Source: Pseudomonas fluorescens
Lineage (GTDB): Bacteria > Pseudomonadota > Gammaproteobacteria > Pseudomonadales > Pseudomonadaceae
NCBI RefSeq assembly: GCF_001648775.1
Contig: NZ_LVEJ01000010.1
Coordinates: forward strand, 1 to 64,000
Length of the DNA stretch: 64,000 bases
Direction: 5' to 3'
The notes below the pieces were generated by a model. It was not told the origin of the DNA. It saw only the letters and a list, made by a program, of their open reading frames with translations, and ran no database searches. The position numbers and the translations under genes were made by a program. Shown in pieces: positions 44,843-57,210 of the stretch (position 1 is its first letter; the number at the start of each line of letters is the position of its first letter).

Positions 44843-45073
44843 TCAGCCGGACGATTCGCGGGCCGGTAGTGGGGAACTGACTGCGTTGAGACGCGTGCAT
44901 TCACGCGTTGCTTCTTTCTCCGTGTCGTAGCCATCGCCGATGAACCCGCCCGTGCGCGTGTCGCAGATTCGAAACCAGCTAATGGCTTCGGCGGGATCAT
45001 GCTGGCTGTCTTCGGCGCGTCGACCGTGAATAATGATCTTGTTGCAACGCTTCACGACGAAAATGTCTTCCAT
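44843..45073 (-). CDS. Small uncharacterised protein
   Basis: A 76-residue protein beginning MEDIFVVKRCNKIIIHGR, with SWFRICDTRTGGFIGDGYDT in the middle, a mixed alpha/beta pattern and no signal peptide. The start at 45073 is chosen because the sequence before it (up to 45124) lacks an RBS. Function unknown. Confidence 0.55.
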   Translation of the reverse strand: MEDIFVVKRCNKIIIHGRRAEDSQHDPAEAISWFRICDTRTGGFIGDGYDTEKEATRECTRLNAVSSPLPARESSG

Positions 45074-45144
45074 GGCGTCACCGCAGCTGATTCGTGTCAG
45101 ATCAACTATAGAACCCCTCAGCAATCGTGCAAAAAATAGTCAGT

Positions 45145-46782
45145 TCAGCTCGTCGGTTGCCACTGCCAGCCAGTGGAGTTCCAGCTCAAACAATGACTGG
45201 GGTTTAACGCGCGTATAAACGCCTGATCGTGGGAAACCGCGACAATGGCCCCGGGAAATGTCTGCAAGGCTTGCTCGAAAGCTTGCACAGACGCGAGGTC
45301 GAGGTGATTGGTCGGTTCATCGAGCAGCAGCAATTGCGCCGGTGTCTGCCGCCACAACGCCAGTGCGAGCGCAGCTTTCAAACGTTCGCCGCCGCTGAGC
45401 GCAGCACAGGGCTGAGTCGCGCGCTGCGCATCGAGTTGCAGGTGGGCGAGGTAGCTGCGCAAGGTGCCTTCGCTCAAAGGTGTGCCCTGGGCCTTCAATT
45501 GTTCAACGATCGAGGTTTTTGCATCCAGCAGGGCCAATTGCTGATCGAGAAAGGCGAAAGGCACATGGGTGTTGCAGGTGCCGCTCACGGGTAACTGTTC
45601 GCCGGCCAGCACTTTCAACAGCGTTGATTTGCCACAACCATTGGGACCGGTGATTGCCACGCGCATCGGCCCATGGAGGTTCAAATTCAGTCGACTCGCG
45701 GGTGAGGCAATCGCTAACCACGGTAAACACGCATCGACCAAGGTACACACTTGCCGACCATTTGGGACCACACTTCCCGGCAGGTTGATCAGCACACCTT
45801 CATCCGGCAGGACATTCGCATAAGCGCGGCGCACCCGCTCATCCAGGTCGGTTTTTTGTGCCTGATGACCCACCTTCACATGGCCCATGATTTCCCTCGC
45901 CGCGGCTTTCATGGCTGCCCGTTCAAAGCCGGAAACATTCGCCGTTTCTGCGTTTCGCCGGCTTCCGGCCGCGTGGCGCTGGATCGTGTCGTGCTCGCGT
46001 CGCAGTCGTGCGCGCGCTCGCTGGCGTTCGATTCGGGCTTGATCGAGCTGTGCTTGCGCTGCTGCCTGATGGATTTGGCGTTGCTCGGCGAACGCTGAAT
46101 ATTGGCCACTGAAGACTGTGACGCCCATGGGGGTCAGCTCGATGATGCGCTGCATGTGCTCGAGCAGTTGCCGGTCATGACTGACAACGATCAGGCCGCC
46201 GCGCCATGTTTGCAGGCTGTTCATCAGCCATTGCCGGCCCGCACTGTCGAGATGATTGCTCGGCTCATCCAGCACCAGCAGTTGCGCACGGCTCAGGAAT
46301 GCACCGATCAGGGCGATTCGGGCTTGCTGGCCACCGCTGAGCTTTGCTGTCGGATGCGTTGCGGCAATACCGCTTAGGCCAGCCTCATCAAGTCGCTGTC
46401 GCAGGCGCTCGCGCAGATCCCAGCAATCACCGATGGTGTCGAAGTCTGCGGCAGTGGCGAGGCCCTGATCGAGTCGATCGAGTGCGGCCAGCACACAGGC
46501 TGTGCCGGTTGCTTCGGCGACGGTTTGTCCGGGTGTGGCGGCGAAGGTTTGCGCAACGTAGTGCACGCACACTGAACTCACCACGCTGCCGGCAGTGGGT
46601 TGCAAGTGCCCGGCGATCAACTGCGCGAGTACGCTTTTACCGACGCCATTGCGTCCGACAATGGCGGTGGGTTGATCATCAAATGTCAAATTCAGTGCAT
46701 CGAACAGCGTCTCGCCATTGGCGAACTGAAAACCCAATTGATTCAGTGAGACGAGAGCAGGCGTACGCGAGACGTGAGTCAT
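45145..46782 (-). CDS. ABC-F family ATPase
   Basis: A 545-residue protein with two ABC domains and no membrane segment. The first has GRNGVGKS, signature LSGGQQARIALIGAFL and LLVLDEPSNHLDS; the second has GPNGCGKST, LSGGERLKAALALAL and LLLLDEPTNHLD. A charged linker lies between them. ABC-F proteins act on ribosomes (antibiotic protection or translation factors); the subtype is unclear. Start at 46782. Confidence 0.92.
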   Translation of the reverse strand: MTHVSRTPALVSLNQLGFQFANGETLFDALNLTFDDQPTAIVGRNGVGKSVLAQLIAGHLQPTAGSVVSSVCVHYVAQTFAATPGQTVAEATGTACVLAALDRLDQGLATAADFDTIGDCWDLRERLRQRLDEAGLSGIAATHPTAKLSGGQQARIALIGAFLSRAQLLVLDEPSNHLDSAGRQWLMNSLQTWRGGLIVVSHDRQLLEHMQRIIELTPMGVTVFSGQYSAFAEQRQIHQAAAQAQLDQARIERQRARARLRREHDTIQRHAAGSRRNAETANVSGFERAAMKAAAREIMGHVKVGHQAQKTDLDERVRRAYANVLPDEGVLINLPGSVVPNGRQVCTLVDACLPWLAIASPASRLNLNLHGPMRVAITGPNGCGKSTLLKVLAGEQLPVSGTCNTHVPFAFLDQQLALLDAKTSIVEQLKAQGTPLSEGTLRSYLAHLQLDAQRATQPCAALSGGERLKAALALALWRQTPAQLLLLDEPTNHLDLASVQAFEQALQTFPGAIVAVSHDQAFIRALNPSHCLSWNSTGWQWQPTS

Positions 46783-46926
46783 CGGCACCTCCAGAAAATG
46801 TTGTGAGCACAGACACGCGCCGGGGGCGGCATGTCGCGATTACATTTTTAGAAGGCCTGGTTGTTCACTTCTGCGGTCGTCCTGAGGAGGGAAAGGTGGC
46901 TAGCCTAAACGACGCTGCCTGGTCGA

Positions 46927-47964
46927 TCAAGGCGCATCGGTCATGTCACTCATTCGTTCGAGAAACATCGCCAGTGCCACCTCTTCGGCACGCAAGCCTT
47001 TGCGCACGCGTGGGCGTGGCAGTTCGGCCAGCGCCCCGAGCATGAATTTTTCCACCACGGCGGGATGGATGTAGCACTTGCGGCACACTGCCGGCGTGTT
47101 GCCCAACTGCTTGGCCACACCCTTGACCATCTCGACGACGTGGCGCTTGGCTTCGGTCTCCGACTCGTGGGTCAGCTCGCGCAACACGGCCAGTGCCAGG
47201 GCGCTGCCGGCCCAGGTCCGATAATCCTTGGCGGTGAAGTCGGCGCCGGTCAGGGTTTGCAGGTAAGCATTGACGTCGGAAGAGCTGACGGTATGCCGTT
47301 CACCGTTTTCATCCAGATACTGGAACAGGTTCTGCCCGGGGATTTCCAGGCAACGTTTGATGATGCGCGCCAGGCGCCGATCCTTGACGGTGATCTGGTG
47401 TTCGATGCCGCTCTTGCCGCGAAACTGAAACAGGATCGCGCTGCCGTTGACTTCAACATGGCGGCTGCGCAGCGTGGTCAGGCCGTAGGACCGATTGTCC
47501 CGCGCGTATTGCGTGTTGCCGACGCGGATCAGCGTGGCATCGAGCAGGGTAATCACGGTCGCCATGACCTTGTCGCGACTGAAACCGGGCGCAGCCAGCA
47601 GCGCTTCGAGTTGTTTGCGCAATTTCGGCAAGGCCAGGCCGAACTCACGCAGGCGCGAATATTTGTCGGCGTCACGCACTTCGCGCCAGCGTGGGTGATA
47701 GCGATATTGCTTGCGGCCACGCGCGTCGCGGCCGGTGGCTTGCAAGTGGCCGCGCGGATCCGGGCAGATCCACACATCGGTGTAGGCCGGCGGTACGGCG
47801 AGGGCATTGATGCGTTTGATTTCGTCGGGGTCGGTGATCCGCTGGCCCGACGGCTCGAAATAGTTGAACTTGCCGCGCAGTTTCTTGCGGGTGATGCCGG
47901 GCTGGATGTCATCGACGTAGTGCAGGTCGGATGGCAGTGTGGCGGTCAGCTCGGTATCAAGCAT
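46927..47964 (-). CDS. DNA topoisomerase IB
   Basis: A 345-residue poxvirus-like bacterial topoisomerase IB. It starts LHYVDDIQPGITRKKLRGKFNYF, with the DNA-binding part TDVWICPDPRGHLQATGRDARGRKQYRYHP, the catalytic region (VGNTQYARDNRSYGLTTLR, FRGKSGIEH, KDYRTWAGS) and the active-site Tyr in CRKCYIHPAV. It relaxes supercoils through a 3'-phosphotyrosine link. The ATG at 47964 has AGGA 8 bases upstream. Confidence 0.93.
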   Translation of the reverse strand: MLDTELTATLPSDLHYVDDIQPGITRKKLRGKFNYFEPSGQRITDPDEIKRINALAVPPAYTDVWICPDPRGHLQATGRDARGRKQYRYHPRWREVRDADKYSRLREFGLALPKLRKQLEALLAAPGFSRDKVMATVITLLDATLIRVGNTQYARDNRSYGLTTLRSRHVEVNGSAILFQFRGKSGIEHQITVKDRRLARIIKRCLEIPGQNLFQYLDENGERHTVSSSDVNAYLQTLTGADFTAKDYRTWAGSALALAVLRELTHESETEAKRHVVEMVKGVAKQLGNTPAVCRKCYIHPAVVEKFMLGALAELPRPRVRKGLRAEEVALAMFLERMSDMTDAP

Positions 47965-48035
47965 GGCGGCTTCCTTCAAAGGGCGGCGGTGTGTAAAACG
48001 ATTGACCGCACGCCGGGGCCGTCGTGCCGAATGAT

Positions 48036-49115
48036 TTACGCCAGGACCGCAACCGCCTTGATCTGTGCCCAGAGTTGCTGGCCCGGGTGCACGCCGAGTT
48101 GATCCCGAGAGAACCGCGTGATGCGCGCCACCAGTGGCGTGCCGCCGGCGTCGAGACGAATCAGCACATGCGCGGCGTTATCCGCCGCTTGTTCGCTGAC
48201 CACGGTGACCGGCAGCCGATTGAGGATGCTGCTGAACTCGGTGTTGTGCAGAGTGAGGCTGATGTCCCGCGCATGCACTTTGCAGCGCAACGCCTGACCG
48301 AGTGCCATCGGTGCATGCGTGACGCGAATGCTCATTTCAGTGGCCGGAAGTTGCAGGCTCAGCAATTGATAATCCGCGTCGTAGGCACAGACCTGACCTT
48401 CGATGATCACCCCGGCGTCGTCGCCCATCGCCATTGGCAGATCCAGACGTGCGAGGGTCTCGCCGATCGGACCACTGGCCAGGGCTTTGCCGTCGCTGAG
48501 CAACACCAGGTGATCGGCCAGTCGTGCGACTTCATCCTGCGCGTGGCTGACGTACAGCACAGGAATGTCCAGTTCGTCATGCAGACGTTGCAGGTACGGC
48601 AGTATTTCGCTTTTGCGCTGACTGTCGAGGGCGGCCAATGGCTCGTCCATCAACAGCAGTTTCGGGCTGGTCAGCAACGCGCGGGCGATGCCGACGCGTT
48701 GGCGTTCGCCACCAGACAAATGCTGCGGATGACGCTCGAGCAAATGCCCGATGCCTAACAGCTCGGTGGCTTGGGCCATGTCGACCCGGCGCTGGGATTT
48801 GGCGATGCGCTTGAGGCCGAACTGCAAATTGGCCAGCACTGACAGGTGTGGAAACAGGCTGGCTTCCTGAAACACATAGCCGAGGGCGCGTTTGTGCGGC
48901 GGCACGAAAATGCCGTTATCGCTGTCCTGCCAGATTTCGTCGTTGATCCGGATAAAGCCCTGTTCGGCCCGTTCGAGCCCGGCAATACAGCGCAGGCAGG
49001 TGGTTTTGCCAGAGCCGGAATGACCGTACAACGCGGTGACGCCACGCCCCGGCAAGTGCAGGTCGACGTCGAGGCTGAAGCCTGAATAAGCGATGTTCAG
49101 ACGTGCATCAATCAT
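48036..49115 (-). CDS. modC: Molybdate ABC transporter ATP-binding protein
   Basis: A 359-residue ModC. The ATPase domain has Walker [10 protein letters not shown], signature [14 protein letters not shown] and Walker [13 protein letters not shown]; the C-terminal molybdate-binding (TOBE/Mop) domain is about 290-355. It energises high-affinity molybdate uptake. It begins 3 bases after modB. Confidence 0.96.
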   Translation of the reverse strand: MIDARLNIAYSGFSLDVDLHLPGRGVTALYGHSGSGKTTCLRCIAGLERAEQGFIRINDEIWQDSDNGIFVPPHKRALGYVFQEASLFPHLSVLANLQFGLKRIAKSQRRVDMAQATELLGIGHLLERHPQHLSGGERQRVGIARALLTSPKLLLMDEPLAALDSQRKSEILPYLQRLHDELDIPVLYVSHAQDEVARLADHLVLLSDGKALASGPIGETLARLDLPMAMGDDAGVIIEGQVCAYDADYQLLSLQLPATEMSIRVTHAPMALGQALRCKVHARDISLTLHNTEFSSILNRLPVTVVSEQAADNAAHVLIRLDAGGTPLVARITRFSRDQLGVHPGQQLWAQIKAVAVLA

Positions 49116-49118
49116 TGA

Positions 49119-49799
49119 TCAACTCCAACCCGCGCGGGTCTTGCGGCTGGAGTAGAGCGCCAGCAACACCAGAAACGAAAACACCAACATGGCCCCGGCC
49201 AGCCAATGCGCCTGCGCGTATTCCATGGCTTCGACGTGGTCGTAGATCTGCACCGAGACCACGCGGGTTTTGTCGGGGATGTTGCCGCCGATCATCAGCA
49301 CGACGCCAAACTCACCGACGGTGTGGGCGAAACCGAGGATCGCCGCCGTCACGAAGCCGGGGCGTGCCAACGGCAGAATCACACTGAAAAAAGTGTCCCA
49401 TGGGTTGGCGCGCAAGGTCGCGGCCACTTCCAGTGGGCGGGTGCCGATCGCCGAGAACGCGTTTTGCAACGGTTGCACCACGAACGGCATGGAATAGATC
49501 ACCGAACCGATCACCAGCCCGGTAAAACTGAACGTCAAGGTGCCGAGGCCCAGCCATTGGGTGAATTGGCCGAGAAAACCGTGCGGCCCCATCATCAGCA
49601 GCAGATAGAAACCGATCACGGTGGGTGGTAGCACCAGGGGCAAGGCGACAATTGCCCCGATGGGGCCGCGCAACCACGAACGGGTGCGCGACAACCACAG
49701 GGCAATCGGAGTGCCGACGACCAACAGGATCGCGGTGGTCAGGGAAGCCAGTTTCAGGGTCAGCCAGATCGCCGCGAAATCGGCACTCGTCAGCGACAT
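49119..49799 (-). CDS. modB: Molybdate ABC transporter permease
   Basis: A 226-residue permease with about five helices. The EAA loop is [20 protein letters not shown], and [11 protein letters not shown] and [26 protein letters not shown] are ModB signatures. Its ATG directly abuts the modA stop. Confidence 0.96.
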   Translation of the reverse strand: MSLTSADFAAIWLTLKLASLTTAILLVVGTPIALWLSRTRSWLRGPIGAIVALPLVLPPTVIGFYLLLMMGPHGFLGQFTQWLGLGTLTFSFTGLVIGSVIYSMPFVVQPLQNAFSAIGTRPLEVAATLRANPWDTFFSVILPLARPGFVTAAILGFAHTVGEFGVVLMIGGNIPDKTRVVSVQIYDHVEAMEYAQAHWLAGAMLVFSFLVLLALYSSRKTRAGWS

Positions 49800-51801
<2,002 letters not shown>

Positions 51802-51909
51802 GACAGCGGTTCTCCGAACGACGAAACGGGCAGGGACGGCAGAAGCGGTTTTTAGCAGCAAAACCGCTTCGGGAGCCAGTTCGAAATTCAGAACAACGCA
51901 TGCAGTTTT

Positions 51910-54363
51910 TCAGCGTCGATGAAATCCGCCACCACCACCGCCACCAAATGAATGGTTCATGAATTGCGAAGAGTTGTGGAAGTTGTTGGTGCGCTGATTG
52001 CCGAAGTTGCGCGCGGCGGATTCGCGGTTGAGGTTTTGCAACTGCGCATTGTTGTTCACCGGCGCGGCCCGTGTCGAACCACCACCGCCGACCATTGATT
52101 GCCAGCCATTGTCGGTTTTCTTGTAGACGTTGCCGTCGTGCCCGGCATAGACGTTGTCGCCAACGCGTGCCGCGCCACTGTTGCGTCCACGGACACCGCC
52201 ATATTGGGTGGTGTTGCCGGTGTTGGGGTTGTACACGGCCCCGCGATTGGCGGTGACTTGTGTGCCATTGCGCGCATTGCCGGCGGTGACGCGCTCGCCG
52301 GCAATGGCGCCGCCGTTCGGACCGACTGCCACGCCACTGCGCCCGGCTGCGTAGTTGCCGGTGTAGACGTTGTGCACGGCGCCCCGTTGCCCGGCAGCCG
52401 CAACGCCGGTGCGTGAATTATAGGAAGCACCGACCTGACCCGCCCAGCGGTTACCGGTCCAGGCGTTGTAACCCGCGCCGTAGCGACTGACCGTCGCCCG
52501 ATCACCCCACTGATGGTAGATGTTGCCGGTGGTGCCGGCCCAGCCGCCGGGGCCCCAGGCGACAGCGCCGCCGCGATAACCGTAAGCGGCGCCACCCCAC
52601 GCCAGTGGTGCCGGATACAGATGCGGGCCCCACGCATAGCCCCAGCCATAATTGCCCCACCACGGATAAGCGCCCCAGCCCCAGCCCATTGCCACGGTGC
52701 TGCCGCCCCAACTCCAGCCAAATCCGAAACCAAAGGTCCAGCCGGTCCACGGCGTATAGCGGATGGCGACGCCGAAACCGTAGGTCACGGGCGGTCCATA
52801 CCAGACGCTGCCAACCCAAGGCGTATACGGATAACCGGTGCCGTAGACCACGACGCCAGTCGCCGGATCGAGATTCGAGCCTTGATAGCCCGGCGTGTAG
52901 CCGACCACCACGGTATCGCCGCTGGACTCATAGACTTTGACGTAAGTGAGGTAATGCATGGGCGAGCTCGGCGGGATCGAATAGATCACCGCCGGTACGG
53001 ATGTGGCCACGGTCCAAGGGCCGTTCACCGTGGTTGAGGTGAACCAGATGCCGTTTTCCACCGCATACCAACTGTCGTTGTCGACGCGAATGATCGGGGT
53101 GGCGCTGTTGACCACGTATTGCAGTGGCGTGTTGTCGATGGCTTTGAGTTGTGGCTCGCCATCGAACTGCGGAGCGCTCATCTTCACCGCGCTTTTCTTG
53201 ATCGCCGAAGTTTGTGGAATGGTCGCGGCAATCGCCGCTTCCTTGGCCTGTGGAGTGCCGGCGACCGATGCCTTGACGTTTTCCTTCGGGCTGTCGTCGG
53301 GGATGTTGGCGAAGTCTGCCGGCAACTTGTCCGCCGGGGTAAATGTCCACGGCCCCTGCATGTCGCTGGCCCGGAACCAGCGCCCGGAGATCAGCACGTA
53401 ACTGTTCTGATCGCCAATTTCCTTGAAGATGTGCCCGGTGGTATTGCTCACGTACAACAGGCTGGTGCCCTGAATGGGCAGCCACTGTGGTGCGCCGTCG
53501 GTGACCAACAGTTCGGTGGGGGCGGTGGCGATAAAGATTTTTGGTTGCGGCGGTTTGGCCAGGCTCGGCACTTTGTCTTTCGGATCACTCTGGCCGGTCA
53601 GCAGGTCGACTTGCCGGCTTTTGATGGCGGCCTGCTTGGCTTTCTCAAGATCGGCAGGTGGCGCGGCCAGACGTGTGTACTCGCCGTTCAACTGGTCGGC
53701 AACCATCCAGCCATCGAACACGTGCAGGTAATGTTTGCCCTGTGCGTCTTTCAACAACAGCGGCCGCGTGTTGATCACCCGTTGCAATGCCGTGCCATCT
53801 ACCGGCCGATATGCCGCATCGCCATCGATATAGACGAGCAGGGCGGGGACGTCGGAGGTGATGATGGCCGGCGGGGTGTTTTCCAGTGGCGCGTTATCAG
53901 CCTGCTGTTCTGCCGACAACACGCCGACGGCGGCTTCCAGTTGATCGAGCGAGATGGTTTTCTTGCGGTTTTCAGCATCTTTTTGCAGCGCGGAGACCCA
54001 AGTGTCGGCCTGACTGGCATCCGCCGGGAAGTCGGCTTTGATGATTTTGTATTGATCGAGCGCGACCCAGCGTGTGGCTTTGTCGACCAGTGTGTGCGCG
54101 CTGAACTGGACGATGCCGTAGGTGGATTTGCCGTCGGCAGCGGTGGCTTCGACGGCCGCGCGGGCATTCAGGGTGTAGCCATCCCAACTGTCGAGTTGCG
54201 GCTGATACACCGTCAGTTTCGCCTTGCCGCTGGTGATCACCTGCGGCCACGCTGGTGCGCTCGGTGCTGTGTCGGCGGCCGGTGCGGCGGGGGCGGCCCA
54301 CGCAGTGCCCAAGCTCAGCAGGCTCAGGATCAACAGCACAAAAAACCAGCGCGGGTAAGTCAT
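51910..54363 (-). CDS. Large secreted Gly/Trp/Tyr-rich protein, unknown function
   Basis: An 817-residue protein with a signal peptide (YPRWFFVLLILSLLSLGTAWA, cleavage near AWA). Residues 20-450 are a globular region with repeated proline-rich, Trp-containing modules (PLQYVVNSATPIIRV, QWLPIQGTSLLYVSNTT). About 520-620 is extremely rich in Gly/Trp/Tyr (WTFGFGFGWSWGGSTVAMGW), followed by an Asn/Gly/Ala repetitive tail and a terminal GGGGGGGFHRR. The start at 54363 is set by GGAG seven bases upstream. It resembles proteins labelled carbohydrate-binding family V/XII in pseudomonads. A cell-surface or extracellular matrix role is plausible. Confidence 0.75.
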   Translation of the reverse strand: MTYPRWFFVLLILSLLSLGTAWAAPAAPAADTAPSAPAWPQVITSGKAKLTVYQPQLDSWDGYTLNARAAVEATAADGKSTYGIVQFSAHTLVDKATRWVALDQYKIIKADFPADASQADTWVSALQKDAENRKKTISLDQLEAAVGVLSAEQQADNAPLENTPPAIITSDVPALLVYIDGDAAYRPVDGTALQRVINTRPLLLKDAQGKHYLHVFDGWMVADQLNGEYTRLAAPPADLEKAKQAAIKSRQVDLLTGQSDPKDKVPSLAKPPQPKIFIATAPTELLVTDGAPQWLPIQGTSLLYVSNTTGHIFKEIGDQNSYVLISGRWFRASDMQGPWTFTPADKLPADFANIPDDSPKENVKASVAGTPQAKEAAIAATIPQTSAIKKSAVKMSAPQFDGEPQLKAIDNTPLQYVVNSATPIIRVDNDSWYAVENGIWFTSTTVNGPWTVATSVPAVIYSIPPSSPMHYLTYVKVYESSGDTVVVGYTPGYQGSNLDPATGVVVYGTGYPYTPWVGSVWYGPPVTYGFGVAIRYTPWTGWTFGFGFGWSWGGSTVAMGWGWGAYPWWGNYGWGYAWGPHLYPAPLAWGGAAYGYRGGAVAWGPGGWAGTTGNIYHQWGDRATVSRYGAGYNAWTGNRWAGQVGASYNSRTGVAAAGQRGAVHNVYTGNYAAGRSGVAVGPNGGAIAGERVTAGNARNGTQVTANRGAVYNPNTGNTTQYGGVRGRNSGAARVGDNVYAGHDGNVYKKTDNGWQSMVGGGGSTRAAPVNNNAQLQNLNRESAARNFGNQRTNNFHNSSQFMNHSFGGGGGGGFHRR

Positions 54364-54552
54364 TGTCAACTCCATCGACAGGCCGATTTCTGAAGGAATA
54401 ATCGCGAAAGCACAACCGTCGGAAAAGCATAGTCGCCCGCCGTGGAAATACCCGGCCGATTCGCAGATTGGCTGAAAGTCGAGTGTGGCAATGTGTTGCG
54501 ATGTGGTATTCCAATGGACGCAATCTTCACATCCATTCCACGAGAGGTCGCC

Positions 54553-55536
54553 ATGTTCAACGCCATCCTGATCGATAAAGACGACAGCGGTTATCGCGCC
54601 AGCGTGCAGCAGATCAACGACGATCAATTACCCGAAGGCGATGTAACTGTACGAGTCGCCTACAGCACGCTGAATTTCAAGGATGGCTTGGCGATTACCG
54701 GCAGCAGTCCGGTGGTGCGCAAGTTTCCGATGGTGCCGGGGATCGATCTGGCCGGCACTGTAGAAAGCAGTGCTCACCCCGACTATAAAGCGGGTGATCA
54801 GGTGCTGCTCAATGGCTGGGGTGTCGGTGAAAATCACTGGGGCGGACTGGCGCAAAAGGCCCGGCTCAAAGGCGATTGGCTGATTCCATTGCCCAAGGCG
54901 TTTACCGCCGCACAAGCGATGGCCATCGGTACGGCCGGTTACACGGCGATGCTGTGCATCCTCGCGCTGGAGCGCAATGGCGTGACTCCGGATCAGGGCG
55001 AAGTGCTGGTGACGGGCGCTAACGGTGGCGTCGGCAGTTTCGCCATCGCGTTGCTCAACAAGCTGGGTTATCAAGTGGTGGCGTCGACCGGTCGACTCTC
55101 CGAGCATGAATATCTGAAACAACTGGGCGCCAGCGAAATTATTGATCGCGCAACCTTGTCCGAACCGGGCAAACCCTTGGCGAAGGAGCGCTGGGCAGCA
55201 GTGATCGATTCGGTGGGCAGTCATACATTGGCCAACGCCTGCGCCAGTACTCGCGCAGAAGGCACCGTCGCCGCCTGCGGTCTGGCGCAGGGCATGGACT
55301 TCCCGGCCTCGGTCGCGCCTTTCATTCTGCGCGGCGTGACCCTGGCCGGCATCAACAGCGTGACGCAGCCCAAGGCGCGCCGCCTGGAAGCCTGGGACCG
55401 TCTGGCCAAGGATCTGGACTTCGCTTTGCTGGCATTGATCAGCCACGAAATTGCCTTGAGTGAAGCCATCGATGCAGCACCGAAACTGCTCGCGGGACAG
55501 TTGCGCGGACGGGTTGTAGTTGACGTCAATCGCTGA
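54553..55536 (+). CDS. acuI: YhdH/AcuI-family NADPH acryloyl-CoA reductase-like protein
   Basis: A 327-residue medium-chain dehydrogenase/reductase. It has the N-terminal GroES-like fold, [16 protein letters not shown] as NADPH-binding motif, [11 protein letters not shown] and [12 protein letters not shown]. Length and layout match AcuI/YhdH. It probably reduces acryloyl-CoA or related enals. ATG 54553 has GAGAGG upstream. It is divergent from the large secreted protein gene. Confidence 0.88.
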   Translation: MFNAILIDKDDSGYRASVQQINDDQLPEGDVTVRVAYSTLNFKDGLAITGSSPVVRKFPMVPGIDLAGTVESSAHPDYKAGDQVLLNGWGVGENHWGGLAQKARLKGDWLIPLPKAFTAAQAMAIGTAGYTAMLCILALERNGVTPDQGEVLVTGANGGVGSFAIALLNKLGYQVVASTGRLSEHEYLKQLGASEIIDRATLSEPGKPLAKERWAAVIDSVGSHTLANACASTRAEGTVAACGLAQGMDFPASVAPFILRGVTLAGINSVTQPKARRLEAWDRLAKDLDFALLALISHEIALSEAIDAAPKLLAGQLRGRVVVDVNR

Positions 55537-55600
55537 CAAAGTAAGCGCCATTGCGGCGTCGCGAGTGCCGCATTTCAATCAATAGGGAGTGGCACATTCG

Positions 55601-56059
55601 ATGGAATTGAAACGGCAGTACGTCGATCCGTTCATTGTTTCAGGATTGCGCGTTCGCACTGACAATGCTGCAGAGAAAAAGGCAGAAACCGCGAAAATCG
55701 GTGCAGTCTGGGAGCAATTTCACCAAGAACAATTAGCGGCAGTCATTGCCGGTAAGCCAACTGAGTCGCCGGCTTATGGTGTGTACTTGAACTATGATTC
55801 GGATACTTCAGGCGCGTTTGATGTGATAGCCGGCGTCGCCGTAATTACGCCAGCGCCAGATTTTCAAACAGTAAAAGTCGAGGCCGGCGACTATCTGATT
55901 TTTGCGGCAGAGGGGCCGTTGCCCGGAGCGGTGATTGAGACGTGGGGTAAAGTCTGGACTTTTTTCAACGAGAATCCGCAGATTCAGCGCCGCTACGCCA
56001 CGGACTTCGAGGCCTATACCGGCCCCGAATCCGTCTCGATCTACATCGGTATCCGCTAA
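55601..56059 (+). CDS. GyrI-like/AraC effector-binding domain protein
   Basis: A 152-residue stand-alone effector-binding domain. It has SMELKRQYVDPFIVSGLRVRTDN, YLNYDSDTSGAFDVIAGVAV, YLIFAAEGPLPGAVIETWGKVW and the end SVSIYIGIR. Such proteins bind small molecules or gyrase. GGGAG precedes ATG 55601. It overlaps the convergent ada gene by 4 bases. Confidence 0.82.
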   Translation: MELKRQYVDPFIVSGLRVRTDNAAEKKAETAKIGAVWEQFHQEQLAAVIAGKPTESPAYGVYLNYDSDTSGAFDVIAGVAVITPAPDFQTVKVEAGDYLIFAAEGPLPGAVIETWGKVWTFFNENPQIQRRYATDFEAYTGPESVSIYIGIR

Positions 56060-57123
56060 GGCTGCGTTTCGCGCTCGAGCAGCTGTCGTTTGCGTTCGAC
56101 ACCCCAGCGATAGCCCGACAAATTGCCATCGCTGCGCACCACGCGGTGGCAAGGGATCGCCACCGCCAGGCGATTCGCCCCGCACGCCTGAGCCACCGCG
56201 CGCATCGAGGTCGGCGCGCCGATGCGCTGGGCAATTTCGGCGTAACTGGCGGTGCTGCCGAGCGGGATTTCACGCAATGCTTGCCAGACACGTTCCTGAA
56301 ACGCCGTCCCGCGCACGTCCAGTGGCAGGTCGAGGCCAATGGCCGGCGCCTCGATAAAACCCACGACTTTGGCGATCAACTGTTCGAAACCGCTGTCCGC
56401 GCCGATCAGGTTGGCTTTACGAAACTGATCCTGCAAGTCACAGACCAGTTGATGCGGGTCGTCACCCAGCAGAATCGCGCACACCCCGCGCTCGCTCTGC
56501 GCCACCAGAATCGCGCCGAGCGAACATTGGCCGACCGCAAAGTGGATGTCGTTGTTCTGACCGGCAGCGCGGTAGTCTCCAGGTTTCATGCCCAACAGTT
56601 GGTTGGCTGACTCATAGAAGCGGCTGTTGGAGTTGAAGCCTGCGTCGTACAACGCATCGGTCACCGAGCCACCGCCGGCCAGGCGTTCACGGACTCTGCG
56701 CGAACGGTGGGCGGCGGCGTAGGCTCTCGGTGTGAGGCCGGTCGCGGCTTTGAACACCCGATGGAAATGAAACGGGCTCAAACCTGCGGTTTCTGCGAGT
56801 TCGTTCAACGGCGGTGGGTTCTCGGCGGTTTCGATCTGCCGGCAGGCTATTGCGACGGTCGCCGCATGCTGCGCCGCGACATCACTTTGATCCTTGCTGG
56901 CGCGTTTGCTAGGTCGATAGCCCGCTGCTTCAGCCTGTTCGGCGGTATCGAAAAATTCGACGTTCTGTGGTTTTGGCAGCCGGGCGAGGCTGCTCGGGCG
57001 GCAATAGATGCCGGTGGTTTTTACCGCGTAGACAAATTGCCCGTCCGCCTGCGGGTCGCGTGCAATCACAGCGGCCCAGCGTGGATCATTTTCGGTAGTG
57101 AGCGTGGTCGAAAGCGTTTTCAT
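56056..57123 (-). CDS. ada: Ada, methyltransferase/transcription activator with altered N-terminal metal site
   Basis: A 355-residue protein with the Ada layout: N-terminal methylphosphotriester domain (1-85), AraC-type HTH (about 95-185) and O6-methylguanine methyltransferase (about 195-350; AIPCHRVVRSDG acceptor Cys). The N-domain keeps one Cys (IYCRPSS) but lacks the other three zinc ligands of E. coli Ada: the segments read CRPSSLAR and YRPSKRAS where Cys is expected. Phosphotriester-triggered activation may be lost. It follows alkB by 87 bases. Confidence 0.9.
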   Translation of the reverse strand: MKTLSTTLTTENDPRWAAVIARDPQADGQFVYAVKTTGIYCRPSSLARLPKPQNVEFFDTAEQAEAAGYRPSKRASKDQSDVAAQHAATVAIACRQIETAENPPPLNELAETAGLSPFHFHRVFKAATGLTPRAYAAAHRSRRVRERLAGGGSVTDALYDAGFNSNSRFYESANQLLGMKPGDYRAAGQNNDIHFAVGQCSLGAILVAQSERGVCAILLGDDPHQLVCDLQDQFRKANLIGADSGFEQLIAKVVGFIEAPAIGLDLPLDVRGTAFQERVWQALREIPLGSTASYAEIAQRIGAPTSMRAVAQACGANRLAVAIPCHRVVRSDGNLSGYRWGVERKRQLLERETQP

Positions 57124-57210
57124 GATGGGTAATCCGTTGACCTGTTTGATTCAGGTTAACCAGCGTCGCCTGGCGCAACACTCCGGGCCTTGCGGTCAAA
57201 TTTTGCGAGC

